DNA of 64,000 nucleotides. Source: an uncultured delta proteobacterium. Its GTDB lineage: Bacteria > Desulfobacterota > Desulfobulbia > Desulfobulbales > Desulfurivibrionaceae. Both the position numbers and the translations under genes were made by a program. The stretch is taken from NCBI GenBank assembly GCA_903869265.1, contig CAIPYE010000003.1, positions 1 to 64,000 of the forward strand. Direction: 5' to 3'. This document shows, in pieces, positions 38,313 to 48,263 of this stretch (the first letter of the stretch is position 1; each line of letters starts with the position of its first letter). The notes beneath the pieces were generated by a model. It was not told where the DNA came from. It saw only the letters and a program-made list of their open reading frames with translations, and ran no database searches.

Positions 38313-39755
38313 TCAAAAAGTGAGCAGTCGGGCTATATTTTCCTGAAGATAGGGGAGATTGGTCATGATCTGACCACCTGCGGCGTTGCTGCCTTCGATG
38401 GTTACCTCCGCCAAAAATTTTCGCCCCCTTTCCTTGGCTTCCTCCATGGTGTCGCCCCAGACCAGGGCCAAGGCCAGATTGGGGTCATACTCGCTGGGGA
38501 TCGCATAGGACCGGTCGGTGGGCACATGGCTGTACACTGCAGACCAATCGTGCTTGGGGTAGGAAAACCGGGAGATCGTCCCGATCCAAGGAGCAAAGCC
38601 GCGGGCCGTGTCTTCGGCGACTATCCTGAACTCGATGCTCGCACCGCGGGAGACTATGTCTCCCTGGTGAAAGCCCATCTTGTCGCCGAGGGCCAGGCGA
38701 ATCTGCTCGCGGATGAGGTTGGGATGCTTGTTGTTTATGTAGCTGACCCGGGCGGAGACATCGTTTTCCACCTGGATGCGGGTATTGACCTCAAGAAGAT
38801 AGGGCTGGCCGTCGCGGGTGACGATCCACTCCCAGGTGCCGACATTGTCGTAACGGACATGGGCGGCAAGCTTGAGCGAGTACTCCACAACCTTGTCCAA
38901 AACCTCTTGGCCGTTAAAATCGTAGGTAAAGCAGGAGTTGTCGAATCCGGGCGCGGCCTCCAGCCGCTTCTGGCGACCGGTGCTCTGGATGGTGCAGTTC
39001 CGGGTGCCGAAATGCACCCGCTCGCCGTGCCGACTGCACACCAGCTGCACTTCAAGATGGTTGAAGTCGCGAATCCGCTGTTCGATGAGCACCCCGCCGT
39101 CCCCGAACTGCCGCTTGGCATAGTTCTGGACCTGGCGGTAGATGCGGCGGAAATGCTCGATCTGGTAGACCTCTTCGATGCCCATGCCGCCGCCGCCTGC
39201 GGCGGCCTTGACCAGAATGGACGGGGTCTTGATTTTCTGGCTGTCCTGGGTCTCGAGAAGATGGAGGGCGACATCCTCGGCCTCCATCTCGTTATAGATG
39301 GGGCCGTCGGTGCCCGGAATGGTCGGGATACCCAGCCGATTGGCAACCCGCTTGGTGTTGATCTTGTCACCGAGGTCCTTGACCACCTCCCATTTCGGGC
39401 CGATAAAGGTCAGGGGCCGATTACGGATCGTGACCCTCCGGGCAAAACGAAAATCCTCGGAGAAAAAGCCGTAGCCAGGATGAATGGCCGTGCAGTTGGT
39501 GTGATCCGCCACGGAAAGGATGTCGTTGGGATCGGTATAGGCCGATACCCGCCACGCCCGTCGGACATTGCTCTGGCTGTCCAGGTTGCGGCGCACATGT
39601 TCGGATTCCTCATCCGCCGCGGTGTAGATCACTGTGTAATCAAGGCCCAGGTCTTTACAGGCCTCCATGATCCGCAGGGCAATCTCACCCCGATTTGCAA
39701 TCAAAACCTTGTCTTTCAAGCGAACCCTCGATATCGGTTGCGGGGCAGGCTGCAC
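38313..39755 (-). CDS. accC: Biotin carboxylase
   Basis: 480 aa from a GTG at 39755. A TTG at 39719 (GAGGG 5 nt upstream, giving MKDKVLIANRGE) is an equally plausible start. The biotin carboxylase core has VLIANRGEIALRI, the glycine-rich ATP lid KAAAGGGGMGI, FLEVNTRIQVEND and R-x-E catalytic residues. It carboxylates the biotin of the carrier subunit using ATP and bicarbonate. It is the first gene of the acc operon. Confidence 0.9.
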   Translation of the reverse strand: MQPAPQPISRVRLKDKVLIANRGEIALRIMEACKDLGLDYTVIYTAADEESEHVRRNLDSQSNVRRAWRVSAYTDPNDILSVADHTNCTAIHPGYGFFSEDFRFARRVTIRNRPLTFIGPKWEVVKDLGDKINTKRVANRLGIPTIPGTDGPIYNEMEAEDVALHLLETQDSQKIKTPSILVKAAAGGGGMGIEEVYQIEHFRRIYRQVQNYAKRQFGDGGVLIEQRIRDFNHLEVQLVCSRHGERVHFGTRNCTIQSTGRQKRLEAAPGFDNSCFTYDFNGQEVLDKVVEYSLKLAAHVRYDNVGTWEWIVTRDGQPYLLEVNTRIQVENDVSARVSYINNKHPNLIREQIRLALGDKMGFHQGDIVSRGASIEFRIVAEDTARGFAPWIGTISRFSYPKHDWSAVYSHVPTDRSYAIPSEYDPNLALALVWGDTMEEAKERGRKFLAEVTIEGSNAAGGQIMTNLPYLQENIARLLTF

Positions 39756-40253
39756 CGTTCACCATATCCCCATAAAACAAAAAGGAAAAAAAAGAGAACG
39801 ATCAATCCGCCGTTTCCGTTGTTTCCATTTTCTAGTTCTTACTAATTTTCAGGGCAAAAGAAAAGAATGAATTCCGATGATCTCATAACAAGGAAAGGCT
39901 CCGGCATGGCCACTGGGCCTTGTTGCGACTGCCTCAATTCTCTTTTGGAGAAAAAGCCCTCCATCTCATGAAGCGCAATCTGTTGAAACAGCATGGTGTT
40001 CTATGGTATAGTAAACCTGTTTTTGAATTCTGCGACCATGGAAGGCATATATTCCAAGGTCAAAGTGTGGCCCTTATACCGATTTTAAAGATAAACGTCA
40101 ATTTTTTTTCTTGACACCCCTGGCCATTTCCTTTAGCCAGAGCGTGTTACGGCTGATTGTACAAACTTTTTTCCACCGGACGACCCAGCCGGACTCATCG
40201 ACAACGGTGCACCTGCTCCGTTGTCTTACCCCCCATAGGATTCTTAACCCCGC
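39756..40253. other. 498-bp divergent gap between accC and corC
   Basis: No convincing gene is present. A plus-strand promoter candidate is at 39983-40012. Small symmetric elements include GTCAA/TTGAC and CTGGC/GCCAG around 40098-40143. The minus-strand acc promoter must also lie here, but no strong -35/-10 pair was found. Confidence 0.5.
39983..40012 (+). promoter_or_regulatory. Candidate promoter for the corC-lnt-prfB block
   Basis: TTGAAA (39983-39988), 18 nt, TATAGT (40007-40012). It is about 240 nt upstream of corC, implying a long leader, unless a weaker promoter nearer the gene is used. Confidence 0.4.
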
Positions 40254-41102
40254 ATGGACACATCCGCCCCGGACACCGGCGACTCGCCTTTCAAGCGCAT
40301 CCTCCATTTTTTTGGCATCAACCGCGCCCCCGACACCACCGAAGACATTGAACAGGAAATACAGGAACTCCTCGACGACGGAGAAGAACAGGGATTAATC
40401 ACCCGCGAGGAGGGGGAGATGATCAGCTCCATCCTGGAGTTCAGGGACACCCTGGTCCGCGAGATCATGACTCCCAGAAGCGACATGGTCAGCGCCGAGG
40501 CACAGGTGTCGGCCGCCGAGCTTATCCAACTGATCACCGATGAGGGGTACACCAGGATTCCCATCTACCAGGATTCCCCGGACAATATCATCGGCATCCT
40601 CCACGCCAAGGATTTGCTGCCTTTCTGCCTCAATGCCGCCAAGATGCCGGCGGCCTCGGAGCTGATCAAGCCGGCTTTTTTCGTGCTCGACACCCGCAAG
40701 ATCGTCAACCTGCTCAAAGATTTCCAGAGTCAGAAAGGCCATCTGGCCGTAGTGACCGACGAGTTCGGCAGCGTGCGCGGCCTGGTAACCCTGGAAGACG
40801 TGCTGGAAGAAATCGTCGGCGAAATCCGCGACGAATACGACAAGGCGGAGAAGCGCTGGAAAGTGGTGAACGAACACATGCTCCTCACCGACGCCAAGGT
40901 CAATCTTGAGGAGGTGGAGGATTTTTTTGGCATCACTTTGCCGGAAGGCCCCTACGAATCGGTGGGCGGCCTGATCATCCACCAGTTGGACCGGGTACCG
41001 CCTGTGGGCGCCACCATGCTCATCAACTCCCTGGTCTTTGAAGTGGTCTCCGCCGACCGGCGACGGATTCATACCGTAAAAATCCAGACCAAGCCTGCCT
41101 GA
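40254..41102 (+). CDS. CorC/HlyC-type CBS-domain protein
   Basis: 282 aa. A CBS pair (about 66-190: IMTPRSDMVSAEAQVS, IGILHAKDLLPF, GHLAVVTDEFGSVRGLVTLEDVLEEIVG) is followed by the C-terminal CorC_HlyC domain (YESVGGLIIHQLDRVPPVGATM). There is no DUF21 membrane domain, so it is a soluble, CorC-like member. CorC-type proteins are linked to magnesium/cobalt efflux and often sit beside lnt, as here. Its TGA overlaps the lnt ATG by 1 nt. Confidence 0.9.
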   Translation: MDTSAPDTGDSPFKRILHFFGINRAPDTTEDIEQEIQELLDDGEEQGLITREEGEMISSILEFRDTLVREIMTPRSDMVSAEAQVSAAELIQLITDEGYTRIPIYQDSPDNIIGILHAKDLLPFCLNAAKMPAASELIKPAFFVLDTRKIVNLLKDFQSQKGHLAVVTDEFGSVRGLVTLEDVLEEIVGEIRDEYDKAEKRWKVVNEHMLLTDAKVNLEEVEDFFGITLPEGPYESVGGLIIHQLDRVPPVGATMLINSLVFEVVSADRRRIHTVKIQTKPA

Positions 41103-42682
41103 TGGATCGCCTGTTTCCACGCTCCGAAAGCGCAGCCCCTTTCGGCAGGGGTTGCCTGCTGGCGCTGTTGACCAGCGGGCTGCTCTTGACTGCCTCTCCG
41201 GGGGTCATAGCCCTGCCCCAGCTTGCCTGGCTGGCACTTGTTCCTCTTATCTGGTCCCTTCACAACCAGCCCCCGCGCAGAGCCGCCCTCCTCGGCCTCA
41301 TCTGCGGTCTGGCCTATTATCTGCCCCTTTTGTACTGGATCGTCATTGTCCTGGCCACCTATGGTCAGGTGCCCCTGCCCATTGCGGTGCTGGCCCTGTT
41401 TTTTCTTGCCCTGTACATGAGCTGCTATCTGGCGGGATTCGCCTTTCTCTGCGCCAAAACAGGACCGAGCCTTCCTTTGCTCGTTTTCGCCCCGGTCTGC
41501 TGGGTGGCGCTCGACCTGATCCGCAGCCTGCTGTTCACCGGCTTTCCCTGGCTGGATCTGGCCTACACCCAGTATAATTTACCCCTGCTCATCCAGGTTG
41601 CCGATCTGGCAGGCCATTACGGCCTCACCTTTCTCATGGTGCTGGCAAACGGTCTGATCTTCACCCTTGCCGCCTCGCTTGTCCGGCGCAAGGCGACAAC
41701 TTCCCCGGCCATCATCGCAGCCGCCGCAGTCCTGTTGCTGATGGCCTCAGGCTACAGCTTCTGGCGGATGCAGACTTTTCCGACCGCCATCGCCCAGGCG
41801 GAACAGATGGAGGTGGCCGTAGCCCAGGGCAATATTCCGCAAGATCAAAAATGGCAGCCTGCCTTTCAGCGGGAAACCATTGACACCTACCTTCGCCTGA
41901 GCAATGCGCTTTTCACCGCTCAAAAACCGCAGCTGATTGTCTGGCCGGAAACCGCCCTGCCATTTTACCCCTACGAACATCCTCTTTTTCTTCGCCTGCA
42001 CAGCGAACTCACCAGGCCGCACCAGACATATCTTCTCACCGGCGCGCCCCACCGGGAAAAAACCTCAGCCGCAGGCCCCCTCACCTATGCCAACAGCGCC
42101 TTTCTGCTTTCCCCGGAGGGGCAAGTCGTGGGTCGCTACGACAAGCAGCACCTGGTGCCCTTTGGCGAATATATCCCCTTCCGCCGGATTTTGAGTTTTG
42201 CTTCGCCGCTGGTGGAAACCCTGGGCGCCTTTTCTCCTGGCCAAACCAATACACCATTACCCTGCCAGAGCAGCCGGATAGGGGTATTGATCTGCTTTGA
42301 AAGCATCTTTCCGGAAATTTCCCGGAAGCAGGTGGAAGGTGGGGCGAATCTCCTGGTCACCATCACCAACGATGCCTGGTTCGGCAGGTCGAGCGCTCCT
42401 TGGCAGCATCTGGCCATGGGGGTGTTCCGAGCGGTGGAAACCAGAAAAACCTTGCTCCGCGCGGCCAACACCGGGATCAGCGCCTTCGTCGACCCCATGG
42501 GCCGGATACAACAAGCTTCCCCCCTGTTTGCCGAGTACGCCCGCAGTCAGGCTGTCGCCCTGCTGAACGGCTTGACCTGCTATGTCCGCTGGGGGTATCT
42601 TTTCCCCTGGATATGCCTCTTCCTGACAATGGCGGGCCTGTGGCGGTGTTCTGCATGCAGGAAAAATACAAAAAATAAATAA
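41102..42682 (+). CDS. lnt: Apolipoprotein N-acyltransferase
   Basis: 526 aa inner-membrane enzyme that adds the third acyl chain to lipoproteins. The N-terminal ~190 residues hold about six membrane segments. The nitrilase-like domain contains the catalytic Glu (IVWPETALPF), Lys (KQHLVPFGEYIP) and Cys (IGVLICFESIFPE). A last membrane segment lies near the C-terminus. It is coupled to corC by an ATGA overlap and is followed by prfB after 31 bp. Confidence 0.94.
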   Translation: MDRLFPRSESAAPFGRGCLLALLTSGLLLTASPGVIALPQLAWLALVPLIWSLHNQPPRRAALLGLICGLAYYLPLLYWIVIVLATYGQVPLPIAVLALFFLALYMSCYLAGFAFLCAKTGPSLPLLVFAPVCWVALDLIRSLLFTGFPWLDLAYTQYNLPLLIQVADLAGHYGLTFLMVLANGLIFTLAASLVRRKATTSPAIIAAAAVLLLMASGYSFWRMQTFPTAIAQAEQMEVAVAQGNIPQDQKWQPAFQRETIDTYLRLSNALFTAQKPQLIVWPETALPFYPYEHPLFLRLHSELTRPHQTYLLTGAPHREKTSAAGPLTYANSAFLLSPEGQVVGRYDKQHLVPFGEYIPFRRILSFASPLVETLGAFSPGQTNTPLPCQSSRIGVLICFESIFPEISRKQVEGGANLLVTITNDAWFGRSSAPWQHLAMGVFRAVETRKTLLRAANTGISAFVDPMGRIQQASPLFAEYARSQAVALLNGLTCYVRWGYLFPWICLFLTMAGLWRCSACRKNTKNK

Positions 42683-42713
42683 ACACCAACTCTTACCACC
42701 AGGAGAACACACC

Positions 42714-43809
42714 ATGTCTGCGGAACTCAAACAAAAGATTCAGGATCTCAAGGGTCGCCTCATCTCCCTGAAGGAGCATCTTTGAGGTAGATCACAAGAG
42801 AGAACGATTGCAGGAACTGGAGCAGATGACCCTGGCCCCGGCTTTCTGGGACAACCAGGAAAACGCCCAGAAAGTGCAGCGGGAACAGGGCGCTATCCAG
42901 AATATTGTTGAGAGCTGGGATACCTCCCAGGCTGAGCTTGAAGAGGCGGAACTCCTTCTCGAAATGGGCATGGCCGAAGGCGACGAGGAGACCATCACGG
43001 AGGTTGACCAGGCCCTGGACGCGCTGCTTGAGCGGGTCGGGACCGTGGAACTTGAGTGCATGTTCACCGGCGAGCACGACGCCAGCAACGCCATGATCAC
43101 CATCCACGCGGGCGCTGGCGGCACCGAGGCCCAGGACTGGGTGAGCATCCTCCTGCGCATGTATCTGCGCTGGTGTGAGGCCAAAAAATTCCCCACCGAG
43201 ATGCTCGATCTGCAACCCGGCGACGAGGCCGGGGTCAAGAGCGCGACCATCATGGTCACCGGTCACAACGCCTATGGCTTACTGCGCTCGGAGATGGGCA
43301 TCCACCGACTGGTGCGCATCTCCCCCTTCGACGCCAGCGGGAGGCGGCATACCTCTTTTGCCTCGGTGTTCGTCTTTCCGGAACTGGACGACGACATCCA
43401 GGTGGACATCAACGACAAGGATCTGCGCATCGACACCTACCGGGCCAGCGGCGCAGGGGGCCAGCACGTCAACAAGACCAGCTCGGCCATCCGCATCACC
43501 CATCTGCCCACCGGCATCGTGGTCCAGTGCCAGAACGAACGGAGCCAGCACCGCAACAAGGACACGGCCATGAAGATGCTCAAGGCCCGGCTCTACGACA
43601 AGGAGCGTGCGGAACAAAAAGAACAGCACAAGGATATCGTCGGCGAAAAAAAGGAGATCGCCTGGGGCAGCCAGATCCGCTCCTACGTGATGCAGCCCTA
43701 CCGGTTGATCAAGGACCACCGCACCAATTTCGAGGTGGGCAATGTGGACAGCACCTTGGACGGCAACCTTGATCCGTTCATCAAGGCCTATCTGCTGTGG
43801 CAGCGATAA
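42714..43809 (+). CDS. prfB: Peptide chain release factor 2, programmed +1 frameshift
   Basis: Translation starts at the ATG at 42714 (AGGAG upstream). It reaches CTT-TGA at 42780-42785 after 23 codons and must shift +1 to read GAG from 42784. The internal Shine-Dalgarno AAGGAG (42771-42776) sits 3 nt before CTT, as in the classic autoregulatory site. The full product is 364 aa. The RF2 tripeptide SPF (203-205) and catalytic GGQ (248-250) are within two residues of their E. coli positions. RF2 reads UGA and UAA, so low RF2 favours the shift. Confidence 0.96.
42771..42786 (+). promoter_or_regulatory. prfB programmed frameshift site
   Basis: AAGGAG-CAT-CTT-TGA-G: internal Shine-Dalgarno, slippery CTT codon and in-frame UGA followed by G. 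It controls RF2 synthesis by RF2 level itself. Confidence 0.95.
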
Positions 43810-45002
43810 CTCCGCTCCAGTGCGCAAAATGCGGGGCCTGCACCGTGGTCTGCCCGGTCTTTCAGGCCGGTGGCCGGGAATCGCTTTCTGCCCGCGGCAG
43901 GCTGCATCTGCTGGAACACCTTGATCCGGCCCAGGCCTCGGACGCCTACGCGGAGATTCTTTCCCAATGTCTGCTCTGCGGGGCTTGCAGTTCCGTGTGC
44001 TCACGGGGGCTCGACCCGCCTGCCCGTTTTATTGCCGCCCGAAAGCAACTTGAAAAAACAGCGGGGTGCCAGGTCTTGCTCAGGGCCATCACCCAGAAAG
44101 CCCTGAGCAATCCGGCCCTGCTGGCGGCAATTGCCAATCTCGGTCGCCCCCTGCTGGACTTACTGCCAGCGGACAGCGGCCTGCGACTTCGCCTCGGTCT
44201 GCCGCTGGAGAGCACTATCCTCTCCCCTGCCCTGCCAGAAACTCCGGCGGAAAAATCCGCCCCCCCGGCCCTGGCCTATTTCCCCGGTTGCTACGCCACC
44301 CATCTGCACCGGGAAATCGGCGAGGCGACGGAGCGGATAGCCACAGCCTTCACCGGCAATCCCCCCCTCAGGCCAAAACAACAATGGTGTTGCGGACTTG
44401 CCGCGGAAAACGGTGGAGACACCAGCACGGCCAAGCGCCTTGCCAAGCAAAACATCCTTGCCTTTGCCAGAAACACCCTGCCCATCCTGACCTCCTGCGC
44501 CTCCTGTTACAGCCAGTTGCGCCGCTATCCTGAACTTCTTGCAGATGATCCTGCATGGCAAAAAAAGGGACAAGCCTTTGCCGGTCGGCTTGTTGAATTT
44601 TCCACCTTTGTGGCCCAGGCCATGGAGACTGACCCAACTTTCTCCTTTGCTGCTTCAGCCAAAGCGCACACCGTAGTTTACCACGATCCCTGCCACCTGC
44701 GGTTTCACGCCAAGATCACCGCTCCACCCAGGGAAATCCTCCGGGCCATTCCCGGCCTGCGCCTGGTCGAACTTGCCAATGGCCCGCAATGCTGCGGCCA
44801 GGGGGGGCTGTTTCATCTGGCCCAGCCGGAGCTGGCGGAAAAAATCAGAGTCCGCCTGCTCAATCAGGTAGAACAGGCAGCGCCCGATCTGGTGACCACC
44901 ACCTGCTCCGGCTGCCTCATCCATATCCAGCAGGGGTTGGGTCATGATCCGACTCGTCCCGAGGTTCGGCATCTGGCCATTCTTCTGGCAGAGCTGCTGT
45001 AA
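43797..45002 (+). CDS. GlcF-like Fe-S oxidoreductase (two 4Fe-4S, two CCG domains)
   Basis: 401 aa starting with GTG at 43797, overlapping prfB by 13 bp. Two ferredoxin motifs occur: CAKCGACTVVCP (residues 9-20) and CLLCGACSSVCSRG (about 58-71). Two CCG domains follow (YFPGCYAT ... WCCGLAAENGG; HDPCHLRFHA ... QCCGQGGLF), with late Cys pairs SCASC and TCSGC. It resembles the GlcF subunit of glycolate oxidase and related lactate-oxidase or heterodisulfide reductase-type electron carriers. No glcD partner lies nearby, so the substrate is uncertain. Confidence 0.85.
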   Translation: MAAITPLQCAKCGACTVVCPVFQAGGRESLSARGRLHLLEHLDPAQASDAYAEILSQCLLCGACSSVCSRGLDPPARFIAARKQLEKTAGCQVLLRAITQKALSNPALLAAIANLGRPLLDLLPADSGLRLRLGLPLESTILSPALPETPAEKSAPPALAYFPGCYATHLHREIGEATERIATAFTGNPPLRPKQQWCCGLAAENGGDTSTAKRLAKQNILAFARNTLPILTSCASCYSQLRRYPELLADDPAWQKKGQAFAGRLVEFSTFVAQAMETDPTFSFAASAKAHTVVYHDPCHLRFHAKITAPPREILRAIPGLRLVELANGPQCCGQGGLFHLAQPELAEKIRVRLLNQVEQAAPDLVTTTCSGCLIHIQQGLGHDPTRPEVRHLAILLAELL

Positions 45003-45071
45003 GAGAAATCCCCCAGACTGAAAATTTCTTCCCCGGCCTCCTGCTGGTCCTTGCGTAATTTTTCCGGGCAT

Positions 45072-45077
45072 TATAAT
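45072..45077 (+). promoter_or_regulatory. Candidate -10 element for the DsbA-like gene
   Basis: A perfect TATAAT at 45072-45077, about 95 nt before the start codon. The best -35 (TTGCGT) is only 15 nt away, so the promoter is doubtful. Confidence 0.3.
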
Positions 45078-45172
45078 GTATCCCCCGGACAGGTTTTACA
45101 TCTCAGACTGATTTGCCGGAAGTACATGCCGGCCGCCCCTATTCCGATCCCCCAAAAAAGGAGAAACACATA

Positions 45173-46060
45173 ATGACCATACCCACACGACGCTTTTGGG
45201 GCTGTTTCCCTCTGCTTTTGGCCACTCTGATCTTGACTGCGCCCTGCCAGGCCGGGGTGGACTGGGAGGTAAGCAATACTCTGAAAACCCCCACCGCTCC
45301 CCTGGACGTTGCCGCTTCGCTGGACGGCAAATGGACCTTTGTCCTGGCCGAAGGCGGCAAACTCCTGATCTATACCGACAAAGGTACCCTGGAAGACACC
45401 ATTGGTGTTGACCCGACCATGGACCACATCGCCTCCTCCGGCTTGCAAGCGGCCAACATCCCAGACAAAATCCACCTGACCAGCAGCAAAAACAAAACCG
45501 TCCAGACCATCAGCCTGGATTTCTCCGTACAGATCAATATCCAGGGCGCCCCGTTTCTCGGGCAGGAAAATGCCCCGGTGGTCATTGTCGCGTTCAGCGA
45601 TTTTGAATGCCCCTATTGCGGCACGGTGGGCGCCCTGTTTGACGAGGTACTGGCCAAGCATCCCAAGGAGGTCAAGATCGTTTTCAAACAGTTCCCCCTG
45701 ACCATGCACAAAATGGCCCAGTCCGCCGCCCTTGCCTCCTTGGCGGCCCACCGCCAGGGCAAGTTCTGGCAATACCATGACCTGCTTTTTGAAAACCAGA
45801 AATCTCTTTCCGAGGAAAAATACAAAGAACTGGCCAAAAAGATTGGCCTTGATCTGGACCGATTCAACAAGGATTATAAGGCCCCGGTCAACCTGCAGAC
45901 CCTTGAACGCGACATGGCTGACGCACAGCTTGCCGGAGTTCGGGGCACCCCCACCATTTTCGTCAATGGCCGTCGGCTGAAAGAACGCAACATCAAGGAT
46001 CTTCAGCAAATGATCAGCCAGGAATTGGGCAAACGCACCAAAGGCGGAGCCTCCCGTTGA
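45173..46060 (+). CDS. Secreted DsbA-like thiol-disulfide oxidoreductase
   Basis: 295 aa from the ATG at 45173 (ribosome binding site AAGGAG); a longer frame from 45113 is less likely. A signal peptide (about 1-27, ending APCQA) is followed by an N-terminal domain of ~95 residues, then a DsbA/DsbG-type thioredoxin fold. The fold has the CPYC active site (SDFECPYCG) and the cis-proline loop GVRGTPTIFVNG. A periplasmic role in disulfide formation or isomerisation is expected. Its TGA overlaps the TTG start of phoH. Confidence 0.85.
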   Translation: MTIPTRRFWGCFPLLLATLILTAPCQAGVDWEVSNTLKTPTAPLDVAASLDGKWTFVLAEGGKLLIYTDKGTLEDTIGVDPTMDHIASSGLQAANIPDKIHLTSSKNKTVQTISLDFSVQINIQGAPFLGQENAPVVIVAFSDFECPYCGTVGALFDEVLAKHPKEVKIVFKQFPLTMHKMAQSAALASLAAHRQGKFWQYHDLLFENQKSLSEEKYKELAKKIGLDLDRFNKDYKAPVNLQTLERDMADAQLAGVRGTPTIFVNGRRLKERNIKDLQQMISQELGKRTKGGASR

Positions 46061-47043
46061 TCAAACGCGACATCACCCTGGCCGACAACAATACCGCCCT
46101 GCTCGTTTACGGCGATCTGAACAAGAACCTTGCCGTTCTCGAGGAGGGAACCGGAGTCAGCATCCAGGTGCGGGGCAGCCAACTCACCGTAAGCGGGCCG
46201 AAACACGAGGTGGAGCTGGCGGTCTCGGCCATTAGCAAACTCCAGGAGCTGATCCGCGCAGGCTATCCGGTGTATCCCTCGGATGTCGCCTATGCCCTGC
46301 GCATCCTCCAGTCCTCGCCCAAGGCGAATCTCAAGGAAATTTTCCTCGACAAGGTGTACATCACCGCCGAACAAAAGGTGGTCTCGCCCAAGAGCATCAA
46401 CCAGAAACTCTACATCGACAACATCCGGACCCACGACATTGTTTTCGGCATCGGCCCGGCAGGCACCGGCAAAACCTATCTTGCCGTGGCCATGGCGGTT
46501 TCCGCCTTTGTCAGCAAGCAGGTTCGCTCCATCATCCTGGCAAGACCTGCGGTGGAAGCCGGTGAGCGGCTGGGCTTTCTCCCCGGCGACATGGCCCAAA
46601 AGGTCAACCCCTACCTGCGCCCCCTGCATGATGCCTTAAACGCCATGCTGGGCCGGGGCAAGGTTGCGGATCTCATCGAGGAAGGGTTGATCGAGATCGC
46701 CCCCCTGGCCTTCATGCGCGGCCGGACCCTGAGCAACGCCTTTGTCATCCTGGACGAGGCCCAGAACACCACGCACGAGCAGATGAAGATGTTTCTCACC
46801 CGGCTTGGCTTCAACTCCCAAGCGGTAATCACCGGGGACATCACCCAGATCGACCTGCCGGACCGCAGACAATCCGGCCTTATCGAGGCAGCAAGAATTC
46901 TGAAAGATATCAGTGGGATCGCCTTCAACCAATTCTCCGAGGTGGACGTGGTCCGCCACCGGCTGGTGCAGGAGATCATCCGCGCTTATGCCGACAAAGA
47001 AACCCTGCCGCCGCCCCGCCGGACAACGCCAAGGAAACACTGA
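46057..47043 (+). CDS. PhoH family ATPase
   Basis: 328 aa starting at a TTG (46057) that overlaps the previous stop (TTGA) with GGCGGAG upstream. An N-terminal KH-like region (about 1-90) precedes the P-loop GPAGTGKTYLAV, Walker B FVILDEAQN and the sensor region MFLTRLGFNSQAVITGD. PhoH-like ATPases are RNA-linked helicase-like proteins and are often next to ybeY, as here (6-bp gap). Confidence 0.92.
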   Translation: MIKRDITLADNNTALLVYGDLNKNLAVLEEGTGVSIQVRGSQLTVSGPKHEVELAVSAISKLQELIRAGYPVYPSDVAYALRILQSSPKANLKEIFLDKVYITAEQKVVSPKSINQKLYIDNIRTHDIVFGIGPAGTGKTYLAVAMAVSAFVSKQVRSIILARPAVEAGERLGFLPGDMAQKVNPYLRPLHDALNAMLGRGKVADLIEEGLIEIAPLAFMRGRTLSNAFVILDEAQNTTHEQMKMFLTRLGFNSQAVITGDITQIDLPDRRQSGLIEAARILKDISGIAFNQFSEVDVVRHRLVQEIIRAYADKETLPPPRRTTPRKH

Positions 47044-47049
47044 AAACCC

Positions 47050-48225
47050 ATGCCCGCGCTCATTACCAGCCAGACGGCCATGCCCCCGAGCATCAGCCTG
47101 CAACACCTCCGGCAGCGGACCGAACGGCTCATGCGTCTGTGCGGCTGCGCCGAAAACGAATTGAGCATCCTGCTGGTTGACGACCCTGGCATGGCGCAGC
47201 TCAACGAACAGTACCGCAACAAAAAAGGGCCGACCAACGTTCTGGCCTTTGCCATGCTGGAGGGTGAAGGCATCCCGCCGGTTGCGGACCTGCTGGGAGA
47301 TGTGATCATCTCCCTGGATACCGCCTCCCGTGAGGCCTTGGCGGATGGCGTCACCCTGCACCAGCGGGTGACGATCCTCCTTATCCACGGCCTTCTGCAT
47401 CTCTTGGGCCTCGACCACGAACGTTCCCGCGCCGAGGCCAAGGCCATGGCGGACAGGGAAAAACAACTTTTGCATCAATTGTTAACCGAGGAAAGGAGAG
47501 GAAAAATGGTCAGTCTTGCCATCAATGTCGATCATGTCGCCACCCTGCGTCAGGCCCGGGGCATCAGCGAGCCTGACCCGGTTCTGGCTGCGGGCATCTG
47601 CGAACTGGCCGGAGCCCAAGGAATTGTCGTCCATCTTCGGGAAGACCGTCGGCATATCCAGGACCGGGACGTGCAGTTGCTCCGGCAGACCGTAAAAACC
47701 AAGCTCAACCTGGAGATGGGTGCCACCGAGGAAATCATCGGTATCGCCCTGGAAATCAAGCCGGACATGATCACCCTGGTTCCGGAAAAACGCAAGGAAT
47801 TGACCACCGAAGGCGGCCTCAATGTGGCCGGGCAGAAGAAAAAACTGCAGGGGGTCATCGCTCGGATGCGCACGGCCAAAATTCCGGTGAGCCTGTTCAT
47901 CGACCCGGACTCAAGGCAGATCAACGCGGCCCACGAGGTGGGAGCGACCTTTGTTGAGATTCACACCGGCCGCTACTGCGACGCTGCCACGGAAGCAATG
48001 CGGGACAAGGAATTCGGACTCATCGCCACAGCGGCGGAAGAGGCTTATGAAATGGGATTGCGAGTGAATGCCGGGCACGGCCTCAACTACCTCAACACCC
48101 GTCGGGTGGCAGCCTTAGGCACCATCGAGGAGCTGAGCATCGGCCACGCGGTGATGGCGCGGGCTATTCTGGTGGGGCTTGATCAGGCGGTGCGGGAGAT
48201 GCTGGCACTGCTGCCAGCAGGGTAG
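47050..48225 (+). CDS. YbeY-PdxJ fusion: endoribonuclease/rRNA maturation factor joined to pyridoxine 5'-phosphate synthase
   Basis: 391 aa in one frame. Residues 1-~150 are YbeY with the zinc-binding [12 protein letters not shown] (H-x3-H-x5-H). Residues 153-391 are a complete PdxJ ([50 protein letters not shown]), which condenses aminoacetone phosphate derivatives to PNP for vitamin B6. No stop separates them. An internal ribosome binding site AAAGGAGAGG (47492-47501) lies 4 nt before the PdxJ ATG at 47506, so free PdxJ could also be made. It follows phoH by 6 bp. Confidence 0.92.
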   Translation: MPALITSQTAMPPSISLQHLRQRTERLMRLCGCAENELSILLVDDPGMAQLNEQYRNKKGPTNVLAFAMLEGEGIPPVADLLGDVIISLDTASREALADGVTLHQRVTILLIHGLLHLLGLDHERSRAEAKAMADREKQLLHQLLTEERRGKMVSLAINVDHVATLRQARGISEPDPVLAAGICELAGAQGIVVHLREDRRHIQDRDVQLLRQTVKTKLNLEMGATEEIIGIALEIKPDMITLVPEKRKELTTEGGLNVAGQKKKLQGVIARMRTAKIPVSLFIDPDSRQINAAHEVGATFVEIHTGRYCDAATEAMRDKEFGLIATAAEEAYEMGLRVNAGHGLNYLNTRRVAALGTIEELSIGHAVMARAILVGLDQAVREMLALLPAG

Positions 48226-48263
48226 GAGTTGCGTTGAATTGAATCCAGAGGGAAAAAGAAAGA

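Noticed and set aside
39920..40114. 64-codon frame in the acc-corC gap
   Set aside because: No ribosome binding site, contains the best promoter candidate, and no recognisable pattern.
41102..43809. Late TTG start (42808) for prfB
   Set aside because: The upstream 23-codon frame plus CTT-TGA shift site restores the normal RF2 length and motif positions.
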